The notes under the pieces are model-generated. The model was not told where the DNA came from and did no database searches. It saw only the letters and a program-made list of their open reading frames with translations. Below, in pieces: positions 1 to 11,417 of a DNA stretch of 64,000 bases. The first letter of the stretch is position 1. Each line of letters begins with the position of its first letter. The stretch is from Allodiplogaster sudhausi (taxonomy: Eukaryota > Nematoda > Chromadorea > Rhabditida > Diplogasteridae): NCBI GenBank assembly GCA_945643635.1, contig CALZFC010000009.1:6262501-6326500 (forward strand). Reading direction: 5' to 3'. Position numbers and translations under genes: made by a program.

Positions 1-337
1 GGAGGAAAAAAAAGGAAAAGAGAGAAAGACAGAGGAAGATGAAGAGAAAAAGCGAGTCTTTCACTTTCAAAGAGCGATGCGGATGTCGAAAGAATGCTGC
101 AGGATGAGACAAGGGATGTTCGTACATAGCGGGGAGGCAATGTATGTATGTACATGCGCACAGGAATGATAAACATTTTTAAACGCTAATTGTAAGTGGA
201 AGAGATTTGGGGGGAGGAGTTGGAACACAGTGTAGAAATGAGTGAAAGAATGGAGGAAAAAGTATTTTAAAAAAGTTTTTAAAGTGAGGAGGGGGTATTT
301 TTGAAGAAAATTCCAGTAGAAGTCGTATAAATTGCAG

Positions 338-2906
338 CGATTCGGCCTGACCGCGACAAGACGGGCCGTCAGAAGAATCCGCGTCGCTCGACCAGCACGC
401 AGCTCGTGACCGGCCCCGGCGGCGTCTCCTCCGTCATTCCGCTGCCCTCTGGCGACGGCGACTCCGATGACGCGCGCACTAGTCCGTCCTCGCGCGCCGA
501 ATCCGCCGCGCCGCCCGGCGCTTCCGCTTCCGCCGCGTCTCCTTCCGCGTCGGCTGCGTCTCGCCCCGACGAGGACGCCATCCTGCAGACGCTCGTGGAG
601 ATCGAGCGCATCGTCGACTCGTGCAGCGACCAGCATCCGCCGCCGCCCTCGCCAACAATTATCCGGCCTTCTCCAGTAGACTTCCTCCGCAATCCGAAAG
701 TGCTCTCCGCGCGGTACACGGTCAGTCTGGCTTTTATTCTCTTATCCTTTAATGTATTTTCGTATAGTTTTAAAATGGCTTTTAACAGAGCAACATAATT
801 GTTTCCTCCCAATTCTATTCATGCAGTATCATGCAGCAATTGCTGCAGGCGCCTTCCTTAAAGTACACACGCGTGTCTCTCTTGCAAGCGTCTATTTGTT
901 CTCATTTCGGCTTTTCAGTGTCCTTATGCCTCTAGCGGGGCGCCCACCACTTTTTGGTATACGCTTTCTTTCTAGCCTAATCGTAAGCTGCGCACAATTT
1001 TTTTCTCTTTCTCTCATTCTCTCTCTCTTGCTCTCTATCTCATTCTCTCTCCCTTTATCTCGATTTCTCTGTTTCTCTCTTCTCTTCCCTTTTTTCTCCT
1101 CTTTTGACTGGAATGCGTCAGAATGTGCGCGTGTCTCGTCAGAAAGACAGGGCAATTCAACGTTGTGCCAAACAGTTCGGCTAACCTTTACGCTGTTGAA
1201 AAGAGTGGATGAGGAGATGCCGAGGAGAAGCTGAAAGAGGAACAAAAAGGGAGAGGAGCGAGAAATGAGAGAAAGGGAGCGAGAGAGCAGAGAAAGGGAG
1301 AGTGAGCAAGAGAGAAGAGAAAGGGAGAGGGAGCGAGAGAGGAGAGAGAGACCGACCGCGCGCCACTTTGTAGCTTCGGATGAACCGCCAAGAGATCTCA
1401 TAAAAGCGCTATCCCCACGTTCTCTGCACTCTTCATCACTTTTTTTTCGCCCTTTCCCCATGCGTTACAGTTTGTGCAAGCTATATGTCTCTCCTTCTGC
1501 TTATCCCTCTGTCTTACTCTCTCACATCTCTTCTCTCTCTGTCCTCTTGCTCTCTCTCACTCTGTATGTCTATCTGCTTATCTCTCAGCCCTTCGGATGA
1601 GTACTACTTGACTCTCCACAATGCGCGGGCGTAGTGTATGTGTGCCCATGAGCATAGCACTGAATGATGACGGATAAGAGAGAGAGAGAGAGGGAGAGAG
1701 AGAGAGAGAGGGAGAGAGAGAGAGAGAGAGGGAGAGCTTGGAGGAGAGACAGAGACAGCGAGAAAAGCTCCTTCATCACAAACAATTTCCCGATCACTAG
1801 GATCACAGGGTAGAAGTTGTGTGGAGTGGGAATGGAGAGGGACTCTGCATATCCACGTCATGTCTGGGGCCTGAACTATGCAACGACAAAGTCCAGTGCT
1901 CTTCTGTAGGATGATACTTCATTAGTGAGATGACAAAATCTGGTAGTTTTTGTCGCTCTGGTGGAGCCTATTTTCCCACGAGCACAGTGTTGTGTTATCT
2001 TTACTTCCTAAAAGAATTCGCACAATATGAAAAAGTACTAGAGAAATAGTGGCCATGCATAACAAATGTCTACTGCGCCTGTATGTACATACATACGTGA
2101 ACAATAGCGTTAGGAAGAAGCGAAGATAGCAGCAAAACAGGTGAAGACACAATGGATACTGTAGCCTAGGGGTAACCAGAGAATGGCTTCTGTTTTGTTG
2201 AGATGACGTACGATGGCTCGAAGGGCGCCGCGGACTGCAAGGACTTCTGCGCGAATATCCGAAGACTCATCGTGCTGCTCTCCGACTACGTCAACACTCT
2301 GAAGCCCATCGCCGATCTCGACATTGACGAGAAGGTTCATTTCATTTATTTCATTAATTTTTTAATTAGACTGTCCTCTAAAATTTGTCCCACGATAATG
2401 GTAAACTGGCATGTGAAAAATTAGTATTTGATAATTTCCTTGTTTGTTTTGTTCTAATCGAATTGCTGCATGCAGTCTCAGCAATATTCGTCGTTTTCTC
2501 TTGAACCTTTCCTTCCTACTCCCACACACAAACACGCCAGCCACTTCCGGCTTGTTCAAAGTACGGTCAGAGAAGAAGAGATGTCTTCACAAAGAAGATT
2601 CATAGATCATCTTGAAGTGGAAAAGAAGGGAGGTGAAAATTGATGACATCCGGTGTCTTCCAAGTTACATCTCACTTTTTTTTATTAGTCTCCTGCAACT
2701 TTCGCCCCATTTCTTTCCTGCTGCATTTTTTAAGTTTTCTTTTTATTGTTCTCTCAATTGCTTACTTTTTTCGTGAATTCTGCAGGAAAGCGTGCCATAA
2801 GCTTTCGTTTCGATATGATAAACGCAGGTAGAACCAGAGAGAGAACAGGGTCATTTATCCTTACCAGCCTCTGCCCTCTCAATCTCTCTCCCTCCCTCTG
2901 TCCCTG

Positions 2907-2945
<39 letters not shown>

Positions 2946-4382
2946 GCATCATTCACTGAATTCGCCGAACGGAAGCTTTCTCTCTGCAAAGGCAATGTAT
3001 ATTTGTCACCACTTGTAAGATCACTGCTCTTTCTTCATTATTCTGCAGAGTTGGAACAATGGAACCTTTGCGTTGCAAGAGCAGTTGACTGAATTTTGCA
3101 TTGTTTATCCAGCAGCTAGCGGAATTTTAAAAACGTCATTTATTGTCCTTGACGATATGACGAAAAGGCTATGAAAATTTGCCCAAACTATCAGTCAGAA
3201 AGAAGAACGAAAGGGTAATAATGTAATATTAAATAATGTAACGAAAGGGTTTTTTTTGCAGAAAGAAATAAAATGAGGAGAGATCTTAATTTTGTTGCTG
3301 TTAGCTGTCGCTGCTGCGGAACTGCGCTCCTTCGATGTGTCTGCTGACCATCGTGTACCAGTCGATGATGGCTGGCGCGCCCGACGACACGCTGTTCCTG
3401 CCGTCCGGCCACTGCCTCTCGCGCTCGCCCACCACCTCCTCCTCCTCCATCGACGACGCCGTCGACGTGGTCGCGTGCTGCTCGAGCGACGCCGCCGCAG
3501 CCACTAGCCTCTTCCGCGACCATCCGGGCGCCGAGGAAGAGAAGTACGTCATACAGGCAGACGCCCGAGTCAGGTCAGGCATTCTATTGTTTACTTTATC
3601 TATTATTAATTATTGACCTCAATAAATCAAATATACAAAAAATTTCATTGAATTAAAAACCTTGATTCTGCTGGTAAAATAAGAATTCAGCCAAAGAAAT
3701 TTTAGGAATTGTTGAAAGAATACCGCACCCGCGTGCTTTTTAAAGAGTTATTTTTTTTACATGCCAATGGTTTCATCGAATTAGTATCTGGTAGAAATAG
3801 CCTTTTAAACATTTCTGAAAAAGAAAAAAAGCAGAGCGAGATAGTATGATATCATCATGCCAACATAATCATGCTCTTCTTTGAAAAATGCAGCGGTTCG
3901 GTGGCCACGATCTCCCTTTCTCTATTCTCTCTCTCTCTCTAATCTTTCCGTCTGTGTTTCTCTCTCTTTCTCCTCTATTCATATGCTCCATTTCAATTCC
4001 AAGTTCCTTTTCTTTCCTTCCCGCTCTTCCAAGAAGCCATCAGGACTCGTGACTACATGAAGGAGGTGGCGATTCTGAGAATCATGAAAGAAACATGCGG
4101 ACAATTCTGGCCCAGAGAATTGCTCATCGAGAATGAACGAAAGAGAGAGAGAGAGAGAGCGGGCGAGAGAAAGAGAGAGAGAGAGAGAAAGAAAGAGAGA
4201 GAGATGGAGAGAGAGAAATATTTTGCGAACGCGAGAGCTGTTTTTTGTGGTTGAGACCACTTGCTCGGAGTGTTCAGAGAGCACAAACCGAACATCTAGT
4301 ATCATGTTTATGGCTAACCAGGAGTGTCTCATAACCTCAATCTCTGCCATATTCCATCTCACTCCTCCTCACAACTCTCGCG

Positions 4383-4449
<67 letters not shown>

Positions 4450-4624
4450 CATGAGAGGCTGCATTAAGTATTCATGTATCTTCATTAGCTTCTCTTGAGT
4501 GATCGAGCATTGAGAGGAAGAAGAAGAAGAAGTAGTTTGTTTGTTTTTACTTTGCCGGACATGAAATGGTGGCTCGCATGTGTTGGCACGTTGTTGATGA
4601 TGAGTAAGAGTTGGGAAGAAAGAG

Positions 4625-4656
<32 letters not shown>

Positions 4657-4844
4657 TAAGAGAGAGAGAGAGACAGAAGAACAAGAGGGGAGAAAGGGAG
4701 AGGAGAAGAGCAAGAGGGGAGCGACAAAAAAGAGCAGAAAGCAGAAAAGGAAATCGGACATATCGTGATATTGCCCTTTCGAGAGGCGCTTCCTGTGCAT
4801 CTTGGGCCTCGTAGCCCGTCAAATGTTCTCTCTTTCCCTCTACT

Positions 4845-4876
<32 letters not shown>

Positions 4877-4880
4877 TCTC

Positions 4881-4972
<92 letters not shown>

Positions 4973-5878
4973 TTCTCTCTCTCTCTTTCTCTTAACTAGT
5001 GACTTTCGAGCGGGTACAGACCATCCAAGAGAGACAAGAGACTTAGCCTCTGGTCTGAAGTCGGGTTGAATAGGCGGAGGAGATGGAGAAGGAGGAGACT
5101 CCGTGCAGCGGGTCTCTTGCAACGTCGCGAAAAGGGCGAAGGGCAGCCTGCTCGGTCTTTGGCCTCTCTCAGTCTACTTTAATCGTGCCAGCCTCATGGT
5201 GCTCTCTTTCTCTCTCGCTCATTCTGTTCCTCTCTTTTCTCTCTTTCTCCCATTCCCTCATTCTCTCTTCCTATTCAACTCATCGAAACGTGAGAGCGGC
5301 GAACGAGAGAGAGAGAGAGCATTGCACTTCTTCTCCGTCTTCCTTGCTCTTCTTGGAAAAGTGCTCACGAGCCAGGCATAAGAAGGAAGTGGCCTTGGCC
5401 AATTGGTGAGAGGAGAGAGAAAGAGATACTGAGAAATAGAAGGGAAATACACAAAAAGAAAGAAAGAGGGATAACATGCCGAGTAAAGAGCTGGCGCTTC
5501 TTTGTAACGTCTATTATGCCTCTTCGTGTTCCATCGAGGGACTGAAGAAGTTATCCGATCTCGTCCCCCATGGCCGCCAAGACTCCCGGAAATGCAGTTT
5601 TCGCGAATGCCTTATTAGCTGATGTTCGGCAGGATGAAAAATGGTGGTTTTCTCACTTTGGTCTGTTCTATGCACTTTCGGATGCACCAAACGAGTGTCT
5701 TTCTCTGACCTCATCTGAAAGATGAACTTGCAAGCGAGGCCTCGCTGACATTGACTGTTGGCCAGAGAGTGCCGGGCGCAAGTTATAAGAGTGCTGCCTC
5801 AGGCAGCAATCTTTGCTTTTCTACCGCGCTGTCTGCATCCTGGCTCTCTCAACTGCTATCCATCTAGTTCCCACTCTA

Positions 5879-5916
<38 letters not shown>

Positions 5917-8193
5917 TCCCTCCCTCTCTCTCTCTCTCTCTCTCGCTCTTAAGTCATTCCAAGATCCTGAGCATCACAAAGTGCAAGTCCGCTTCTAGCA
6001 AGGGTCCAGACGACGCCTTAAGACATCGGGGATGCAAAGAAGCCATCGAAAGGCATCCTGGAATCGACAAGAGGGGATAAGACGGACATGTCGGACGGGA
6101 GACTCCTCTGCAATTGCAATACAAATCACTTACACTTTATTTCCTCTCCACTCTGCTTTTTTCCTTCTCGAATGATTAATCATAAGGGAAAGGGTGTTCG
6201 TGAAGTTTGGCCTCACGTGGGTAGCTGTATAGAGAACGAGAGGAAGAAAGGAAAGTGGAAGACGCTGTTTGATTTAAGAAAGGAAAACGTTATAAACGAA
6301 CAAAGAGCAGTGAATTGTACACATAATATGACAGTGAAAAAGATGATGCGGTTCGGCCCTAAACGTTATGCCAACTCTGCCTTCTCTGTTTCGTTCGATC
6401 AGATCATTTGGACTGTGTCATGGCAGAGTACTGTTTGAATGGGATGTGTGTCCCTTTTGTCGTTCTGCAACCCCCCCCCCCCCTCCCTCTGTCACGGGTC
6501 CCGTAATAATAGAAAAATAGAACGAGATTCATGCATCAAACACCAAGCGGCATCATTGTCACCATTAACTTTTGCAAAAATAGTGGAACATCACCGGCTA
6601 GCCCGCCCCATGGAATAAGACAGGGCATTTATGACTTCTTCCTATCATCAAAGAAATGTTCTTTTAATACCAGCTCTCGATGGTTAACATAAAAAGACAA
6701 TAATTACAAGAAAAAAACCAGCATTATTTTTCTACATCTTCAAAATGTCATTTCCCCCTTGTCCAGGTGCCTGATCGGTCGCGTCGTCGACCACGCGTCT
6801 GGTCTGATGCGGCGGCTGTCTCCGACGCCGTACGAGTTCGCGGCGCTGAAGGCCATCATGGCGCTGGACTCGATCGGCGGCGGCGCGAACGGCCTCGTCC
6901 GCGAGGAGATGTCCGAGCGGCTGCAGAACGCGCGCGAGGTCGTGATCTCGGCCCTCTACGCACACATCGTCGCGACTGGCATGGCGCAGCCCGCCGCTGC
7001 CAACCGATTCGCCAGTCTGCTTCTTCTCGCCGCCAACGTCTCTGTACGATTTCTTATTTAGTTTTTTTCTTCTTCAAATGATATATTATCTTCATCGATA
7101 TCGCACACAATGACACACCAAAGAATGATCACTTGTTGAACGAGTATTGCGAAATTCGGCCGTTATTTGCTCGCACGCAAGATGTTTTCGTATGTGGCCA
7201 AAGATATGTGTGCCCTGCTTGCCAAACGATGAAGTCGTTTTCCAACGCGGAAGTGTTGAAGGGCCATGTGCACTTTTGTTGACTTCTCGGTCGGTTGCAG
7301 CGGTGAAAAGGTTGCCGTGGCAGGCGAAAAGACCAGAGAAAGTGCATTAGACTCGGCTGGTGAAAGAAAGCATCAGCATCTATGTACCCTTTCCATTATA
7401 CGCTCATGGAGACAGTGGAGAGAAGGAGAGATTGGGAAGGCATAGAGACAATGGGAGGGAGAGAGTTAGTGAGCAACGGCCCTTTGTTTGAAACGAGGAA
7501 GACTATAGTCAGTTATCCTAGTGTTTGTAACTTTTCAAGAAAAACTGAAAAAATGGGGGGAATTTGGAGTAACCTGCAAGACTTAACAGAAATTGTCCCG
7601 CTTTTCCCCCGAGAGTTTGCAAGTAATTGTCAGTATTTTGGATTGCTTGCTTCAAGAACGGCTGAATCCGAGAAACTCTCGTCCTGTTAGCCCTCTTCAC
7701 TCATTCTCTCCTTACCGAGTGGTGCCCTCCTTGACTCATGCTCAATTCCAACTCACATATCCTCCGATCACCTCTCACCACCATCCGCTCTCTGCAGCCT
7801 CTTGCCTTCTTTTTGGCCAATTTCTAGCAGCCTTTGGCCACTTTAGCGAGCCACACAAACAGACGGACACACGAGCTGTGCTACTTGGCCATGCCCGCCT
7901 GGTGTCTGATCCCTTACAGGCATGCACACGAGAATGTGAAGGAGAGAAGCAAGGAGATGGGCATGACAAAACCAACCGCGAACTGGGGAAAATATAACAG
8001 CACATTTGGCAATTAAAGACATCCTTTCAAAATAACACATATGAGAAAAAATTTAACTAGTGAAATTATTTTCAATTTATAATAATTGCAGAAGTACGCC
8101 TCGGTCGTCTGTGCAACGATGCAATACTGTCGAGACGTTGGCCTCGGCTCTGACCCACTCCTGGACGACCTCCTTTTCAAAGAAGACCTCTGA
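338..8193 (+). CDS. Nuclear hormone receptor, HNF4-related nematode type (5' end outside window)
   Basis: Ligand-regulated nuclear transcription factor. Exons 338-720, 2203-2334, 3305-3573, 6767-7043, 8092-8193; phases agree at every junction and give about 388 codons. The first exon opens with AIRPDRDKTGRQKNPRR, the basic extension that follows the second zinc finger, so the DNA-binding domain lies upstream of base 1. A Ser/Ala/Pro-rich linker follows. The ligand-binding domain begins in exon 2; exon 3 starts with LSLLRNCAPSMCLL and has FLPSGHCLSR, and exon 4 has PYEFAALKAIMALD and RFASLLLLAANVS (helices 7-10). The last exon ends in DPLLDDLLFKEDL, a plausible AF-2 helix, then TGA. Family is clear; the exact C. 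elegans orthologue (nhr-40-like is one option) is not. The 3.2 kb intron 3 contains only microsatellites that I can see. A second in-phase terminal exon at 11283-11417 is discussed separately. Confidence 0.85.
1675..1736. repeat. GA microsatellite
   Basis: Near-perfect (AG)n broken by single GGG interruptions at regular spacing. It lies in intron 1 of the nuclear receptor gene. Confidence 0.9.
2911..2942. repeat. CT microsatellite
   Basis: Uninterrupted (TC)16 in intron 2 of the nuclear receptor gene. Confidence 0.9.
4386..4446. repeat. TA microsatellite
   Basis: About 30 uninterrupted TA units in intron 3 of the nuclear receptor gene. It is likely to be length-variable and hard to assemble. 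Confidence 0.95.
4631..4672. repeat. GA microsatellite
   Basis: (AG)n with one TA interruption, in intron 3 of the nuclear receptor gene and opposite in strand sense to the CT array about 200 bp downstream. Confidence 0.9.
4845..4992. repeat. CT-rich array with a 12-bp higher-order unit
   Basis: A polypyrimidine block. In about 4895-4970 the unit TTTCTCTCTCTC recurs in a strict 12-bp period at least six times, flanked by plain (CT)n. It therefore behaves as a minisatellite built from a microsatellite, not as simple slippage of a dinucleotide. Confidence 0.85.
5879..5945. repeat. CT microsatellite
   Basis: (CT)n with short CCCTC interruptions, in intron 3 of the nuclear receptor gene. Confidence 0.9.
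7044..8091. other. Intron 4 of the nuclear receptor gene
   Basis: Ends in ATAATTGCAG before the last exon. No other coding or repeat signal seen beyond short pyrimidine-rich runs. Confidence 0.5.
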
Positions 8194-8612
8194 GTCGTCT
8201 TCCTCCCACCAACCTATCTCATCATCCTCCATGTCACTTCCGATGCATTCATGAACATTAGTAGCCTGATCCACTCCGATATCACACATCCTTTTCCCTC
8301 CTCGTTCGCTCAGATGCTATTTTACGCTACTTGTTGCCATTGATTGAAGAAAAAAACTATTCGATATTGCCTATACAAATCGGTGAGTTTTCCTCCATGT
8401 CTCGAGTGATTTCTTCTCTCTATCTCCCCTTCCTCTCGCTCTATCTTGCTTTCTTTATATTATGACTTGCGCAATGATTGCTTCGTGTAAGCTTCTGTTA
8501 TCAGCTTGGCAATCGATGATTTCATGCAATTTTTGCGCTCACTCGTCCTTGACTCTCCCTCCTTTCCTCCTCTGACTCTCTCTCTCACTCTCTCTCTCTC
8601 TCTCTTTTTTTT

Positions 8613-8653
<41 letters not shown>

Positions 8654-9626
8654 GATTGAATCATTGGCATGCTTTGCTTCTGCTCTTCCTGATGTCACAA
8701 GAAAAGCTGCTGCTAATCCTCATCCTCTCCTTGCATTTGCTGCTTCCGCTAAAAGGATTCCTTCTTCCCGAGTGATGCTATTTTTCAAAGCCAAATGGAT
8801 GTAGGTATTGCCTAGCCTAGACGCCATTTCTGTATTTTGGCCAGCTTAAAAAGTCTTTTCTGTGGACGTTCGTTACGCATCTTCGTCTTATCCCTCACTT
8901 TCTCTCACACTTCTTTCCCTCGCATAGTCTTATCTTTCTCTTATCTTGATTGCCGACGGGTGTTTCTTCCTCTCTCTCCCTCTCTTTCTCTCACACTCTT
9001 ACTCTACCACGAATTCAAGTTGCATGATCAACCCGTCTATTTTGTCTGTGAAAAGCCACCCCGTCTTCAGATTCTACTCATCTGCTCCCCCTATCTCTCT
9101 CTCTCGTTATCTCTTCGTACTACCGCTTCTTTCACTCTCACTACCCTCTTGGCATGTGTTTATGTATGAAAGGAACTCGCCTAGAATCGTCTAGAAATCA
9201 GGCTGTGCTTGGCCGAATTATCTATCACTTATAGCCCACCCATAATATTTCCGCTCAATGAGTCATCCCTCTCAGAAGAAGAAGAATAAGAAGACAAAAT
9301 CTTCACGAGAGTGCGCCTCTCTCACAGTTAGCCACCAAATAGCAATCGTAAATGTCTTTCCTTGCTAGAACAACACCACACACGATAGTTTCCATCTAGC
9401 ACGCTTGCCTCGTTTGCCGTGCAAATAGCCAATATCTCGCCTATTATGCCATGCCATTATGAATAGGTCCACCGCCTCCTGTGTTATTATTCTATTTGAA
9501 ATTTTTTTGAAACATTTTCTTTTTCATTTCAATAATTTGTTAATAATTCCCGAGCGTTTTCTGCCTCTGATATCGCATTTCATGCCTCAAATACACATGC
9601 CCTCACTGACATACTCTCTCTTTCTT

Positions 9627-9660
<34 letters not shown>

Positions 9661-10689
9661 GTGTCTCTAATTCTCTTTCAGCTCCAACTAAAGGCGAAAG
9701 TATGGATGACTGACAAACAAATGATATCATTATCCATGTCCCCCTTTTACTCTCTTCTGTCGCAGTCTTGCTCTAAATGTACTATTTGCTTGAATTCAGT
9801 TGTGCATTATGTTTATAAATAAAATTGAGATTCAAATAGTGTCATTTCCTGCTTGAACACACCTATTTCATCATTCAGCCGTAAAATAGTGTGCATCATA
9901 TTGTCAAAAGAGATGATAGATACATGCTCTTTTACATTCAAATTTCACTTTTTACAAATTAATATACATACAAACATTTACGATAGATGGTATATAAAAA
10001 AGGCAGAATATATTATTTGAACACTAATTATTGCTCAGCAAAGTATGGAATGAAAGAAGGGTCCGTAAGCAATACGGGCAAGTGTAGCAGATCTAGAAGA
10101 AGAAAATAATTAATTGCAACGGAAGCTGCCTGAATTTAAGATCTTCAAACACTCAACAAAGAATAAGCTAAATTCTTGGATATCGCTCGGTACAACTTCA
10201 ATGACGCTTCGCTTCCTCATTTTCCGCATGTTTCTATTTTCTCAACAAGAAAAGACATCTATCTGTTTTCATATACTACATAAGTTATTCCATTCCTTTC
10301 CTTAATTAAAAAAGAACATTTGAATGGAGTTTGCAGAAGGTGGGTGTCTCAGAATTGACGAATATCCTCTTTATAATGTGTGTTGTGCCTTTTTGCGTAA
10401 TTCGCTGACCTCCGTCTCCGTCGAGCACGGGCTACGTGTATAATTTATATTTTTCGAAGATGTAGCATATACAGAGAGGGGATAAGAGGCGGAATGAGGC
10501 AGAGAGAGACAGAGAGAGAGAGAGAGAGACAGAGAGAGGGAGAGAGAGAGAGGGGGAAAGTAAGAGAGAAAGGAAGAGAGAAGGCGAGAGTGACTGGCTG
10601 TGAAAGAAAAGAGAGGAAGAAGGGAGTAAAAAGAGAAAGAGAGCGGCCGACAGAAATAGAGAACGATGAGGAGAGCGACATAGAGTAGA
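8194..10689. other. Non-coding region downstream of the nuclear receptor
   Basis: Begins with the presumed 3' UTR. It holds CT arrays near 8577-8653 and 9601-9658, an AATAAA-containing AT-rich stretch near 9815, and a GA array near 10500-10556. I see no exon. Confidence 0.5.
8577..8653. repeat. CT microsatellite
   Basis: Two (CT)n runs separated by a T9 tract. Confidence 0.9.
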
Positions 10690-11015
10690 ATAGCAAGAGT
10701 GGAAGCGGTCGTCCCACAATTCGCCACTGAGCCCATTCCTCATCTTGATCTTCCTCTTCAGCTGGCACCAGAGCGACTCGATTCGCTGCGTGTGCTGACC
10801 AGGTCGACGAAGTTTTGGGAGTGATTGACGGTGTGATGGTTGTTCCCTTGTTACCTTCGTGCTTCCATCGTTGTATCCTGCGTTGTGGAGACGACTGCCG
10901 GCTGACATCTTGTTGCCGCAGTGGGCACACTTCCTGTCCTTTCAGAGCAAGCCAAGATCTGTCAGTCACTCATCGAATTCAGCATGTAGAGGTCCTGCGA
11001 AAGCTCCATTGTCAT
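10690..11015 (-). pseudogene. Decayed Merlin/ISXO2-type transposase fragment
   Basis: Reading the minus strand gives, in order but in different frames, an N-terminal-like segment (starting MTMELSQDLYMLNSMSD, then a stop), a zinc-ribbon piece CAHCGNKM, the catalytic-core motif VNHSQNFVD, and QHTQRIESLWCQLKRKIK. The last two are hallmarks of the ISXO2/Merlin DDE transposase domain. Family members are usually 250-300 aa; here only about 20 codons separate the zinc ribbon from VNHSQNFVD, so the core is internally deleted. Frame changes and a stop show the copy is dead. No terminal inverted repeats were identified. Confidence 0.75.
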
Positions 11016-11032
11016 TGACACTGAATTGGTGC

Positions 11033-11187
11033 TCTTTCCGATGCCAACATCGATTGCCTTCCCTCGCTTGGCGATCGCCTCAACTCGGAAGTGGTGATGC
11101 GCGAGTCCGAGCTGTTCTTGTGTGGCCCGGCCTGCCAGATGCCGCTGGAGAAGCGACTTCTCTATTTGGCTTCGCGTGCCTTCAGGT
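11033..11187 (+). CDS. Orphan exon-like segment, function unknown
   Basis: An open frame beginning just after a TGA and reading into DRLNSEVVMRESELFLCG and then MPLEKRLLYLASRAFR, ending at a good donor CAG/GTTTTT. Third positions are strongly G/C, like proven exons here, which supports real coding use on this strand. No convincing acceptor precedes it; the Merlin relic abuts its upstream edge and may have cut it. It ends in phase 2, which does not fit the next plus-strand exon (11283, phase 0). I do not recognise the protein. Confidence 0.35.
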
Positions 11188-11282
11188 TTTTAAAGAATCC
11201 TTTGAAAGAAAGCTCTGCTGAAATAGGTTTAGGGTGTGGAAGAAGCCGAACTTCGTAACCGTTAGCTTATTCTGTTCTTCAG

Positions 11283-11417
11283 ATTCTGTCCCTCGCGTCG
11301 ATCAAGACTGCCAACGAGGCCAATGCATTGCTTGGAAAGACGGAGTTCGCCGAATTCTCGGACAAGATGAAGGCATCGCTCCTGGAGAGAATTTTCATGC
11401 TCGGCTTGCTCGGATGA
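11283..11417 (+). CDS. Unassigned terminal exon (alternative receptor end or separate gene)
   Basis: Acceptor TTCTTCAG, then 44 codons beginning ILSLASIKTANEANALLG and ending LLERIFMLGLLG before TGA. An AATAAA lies at 11678-11683, as expected for a last exon. It starts in phase 0, the same phase as the donor at 7043 of the receptor gene, so it could replace 8092-8193 as the receptor C-terminus (LLERIFML would then be the AF-2 helix). It may equally be the last exon of another gene. Codon use matches the neighbouring genes. Confidence 0.5.
   Translation: MLSLASIKTANEANALLGKTEFAEFSDKMKASLLERIFMLGLLG

Larger units (their letters stand above)
721..6766. other. Introns 1-3 of the receptor gene, rich in CT/GA and TA microsatellites
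   Basis: Outside the two receptor exons this stretch shows no coding signal. It is dominated by (CT)n on one strand or the other, one (TA)n tract, and moderately AT-rich DNA. Open frames here are Arg/Glu or Leu/Ser runs caused by the repeats. Confidence 0.6.

Noticed and set aside
406..798. Alternative start of the receptor at an internal codon in 338-720
   Set aside because: The frame is open upstream to a good acceptor and encodes the conserved extension after the DNA-binding domain, so this is an internal exon.
892..1461. Long Arg/Glu/Ser or Leu/Ser reading frames, here and at 4547-5122, 10371-10969, 21690-22159, 24553-25011, 53825-54296 and others
   Set aside because: They are direct translations of CT/GA repeats, appear in several frames and on both strands, and lack splice or start context.
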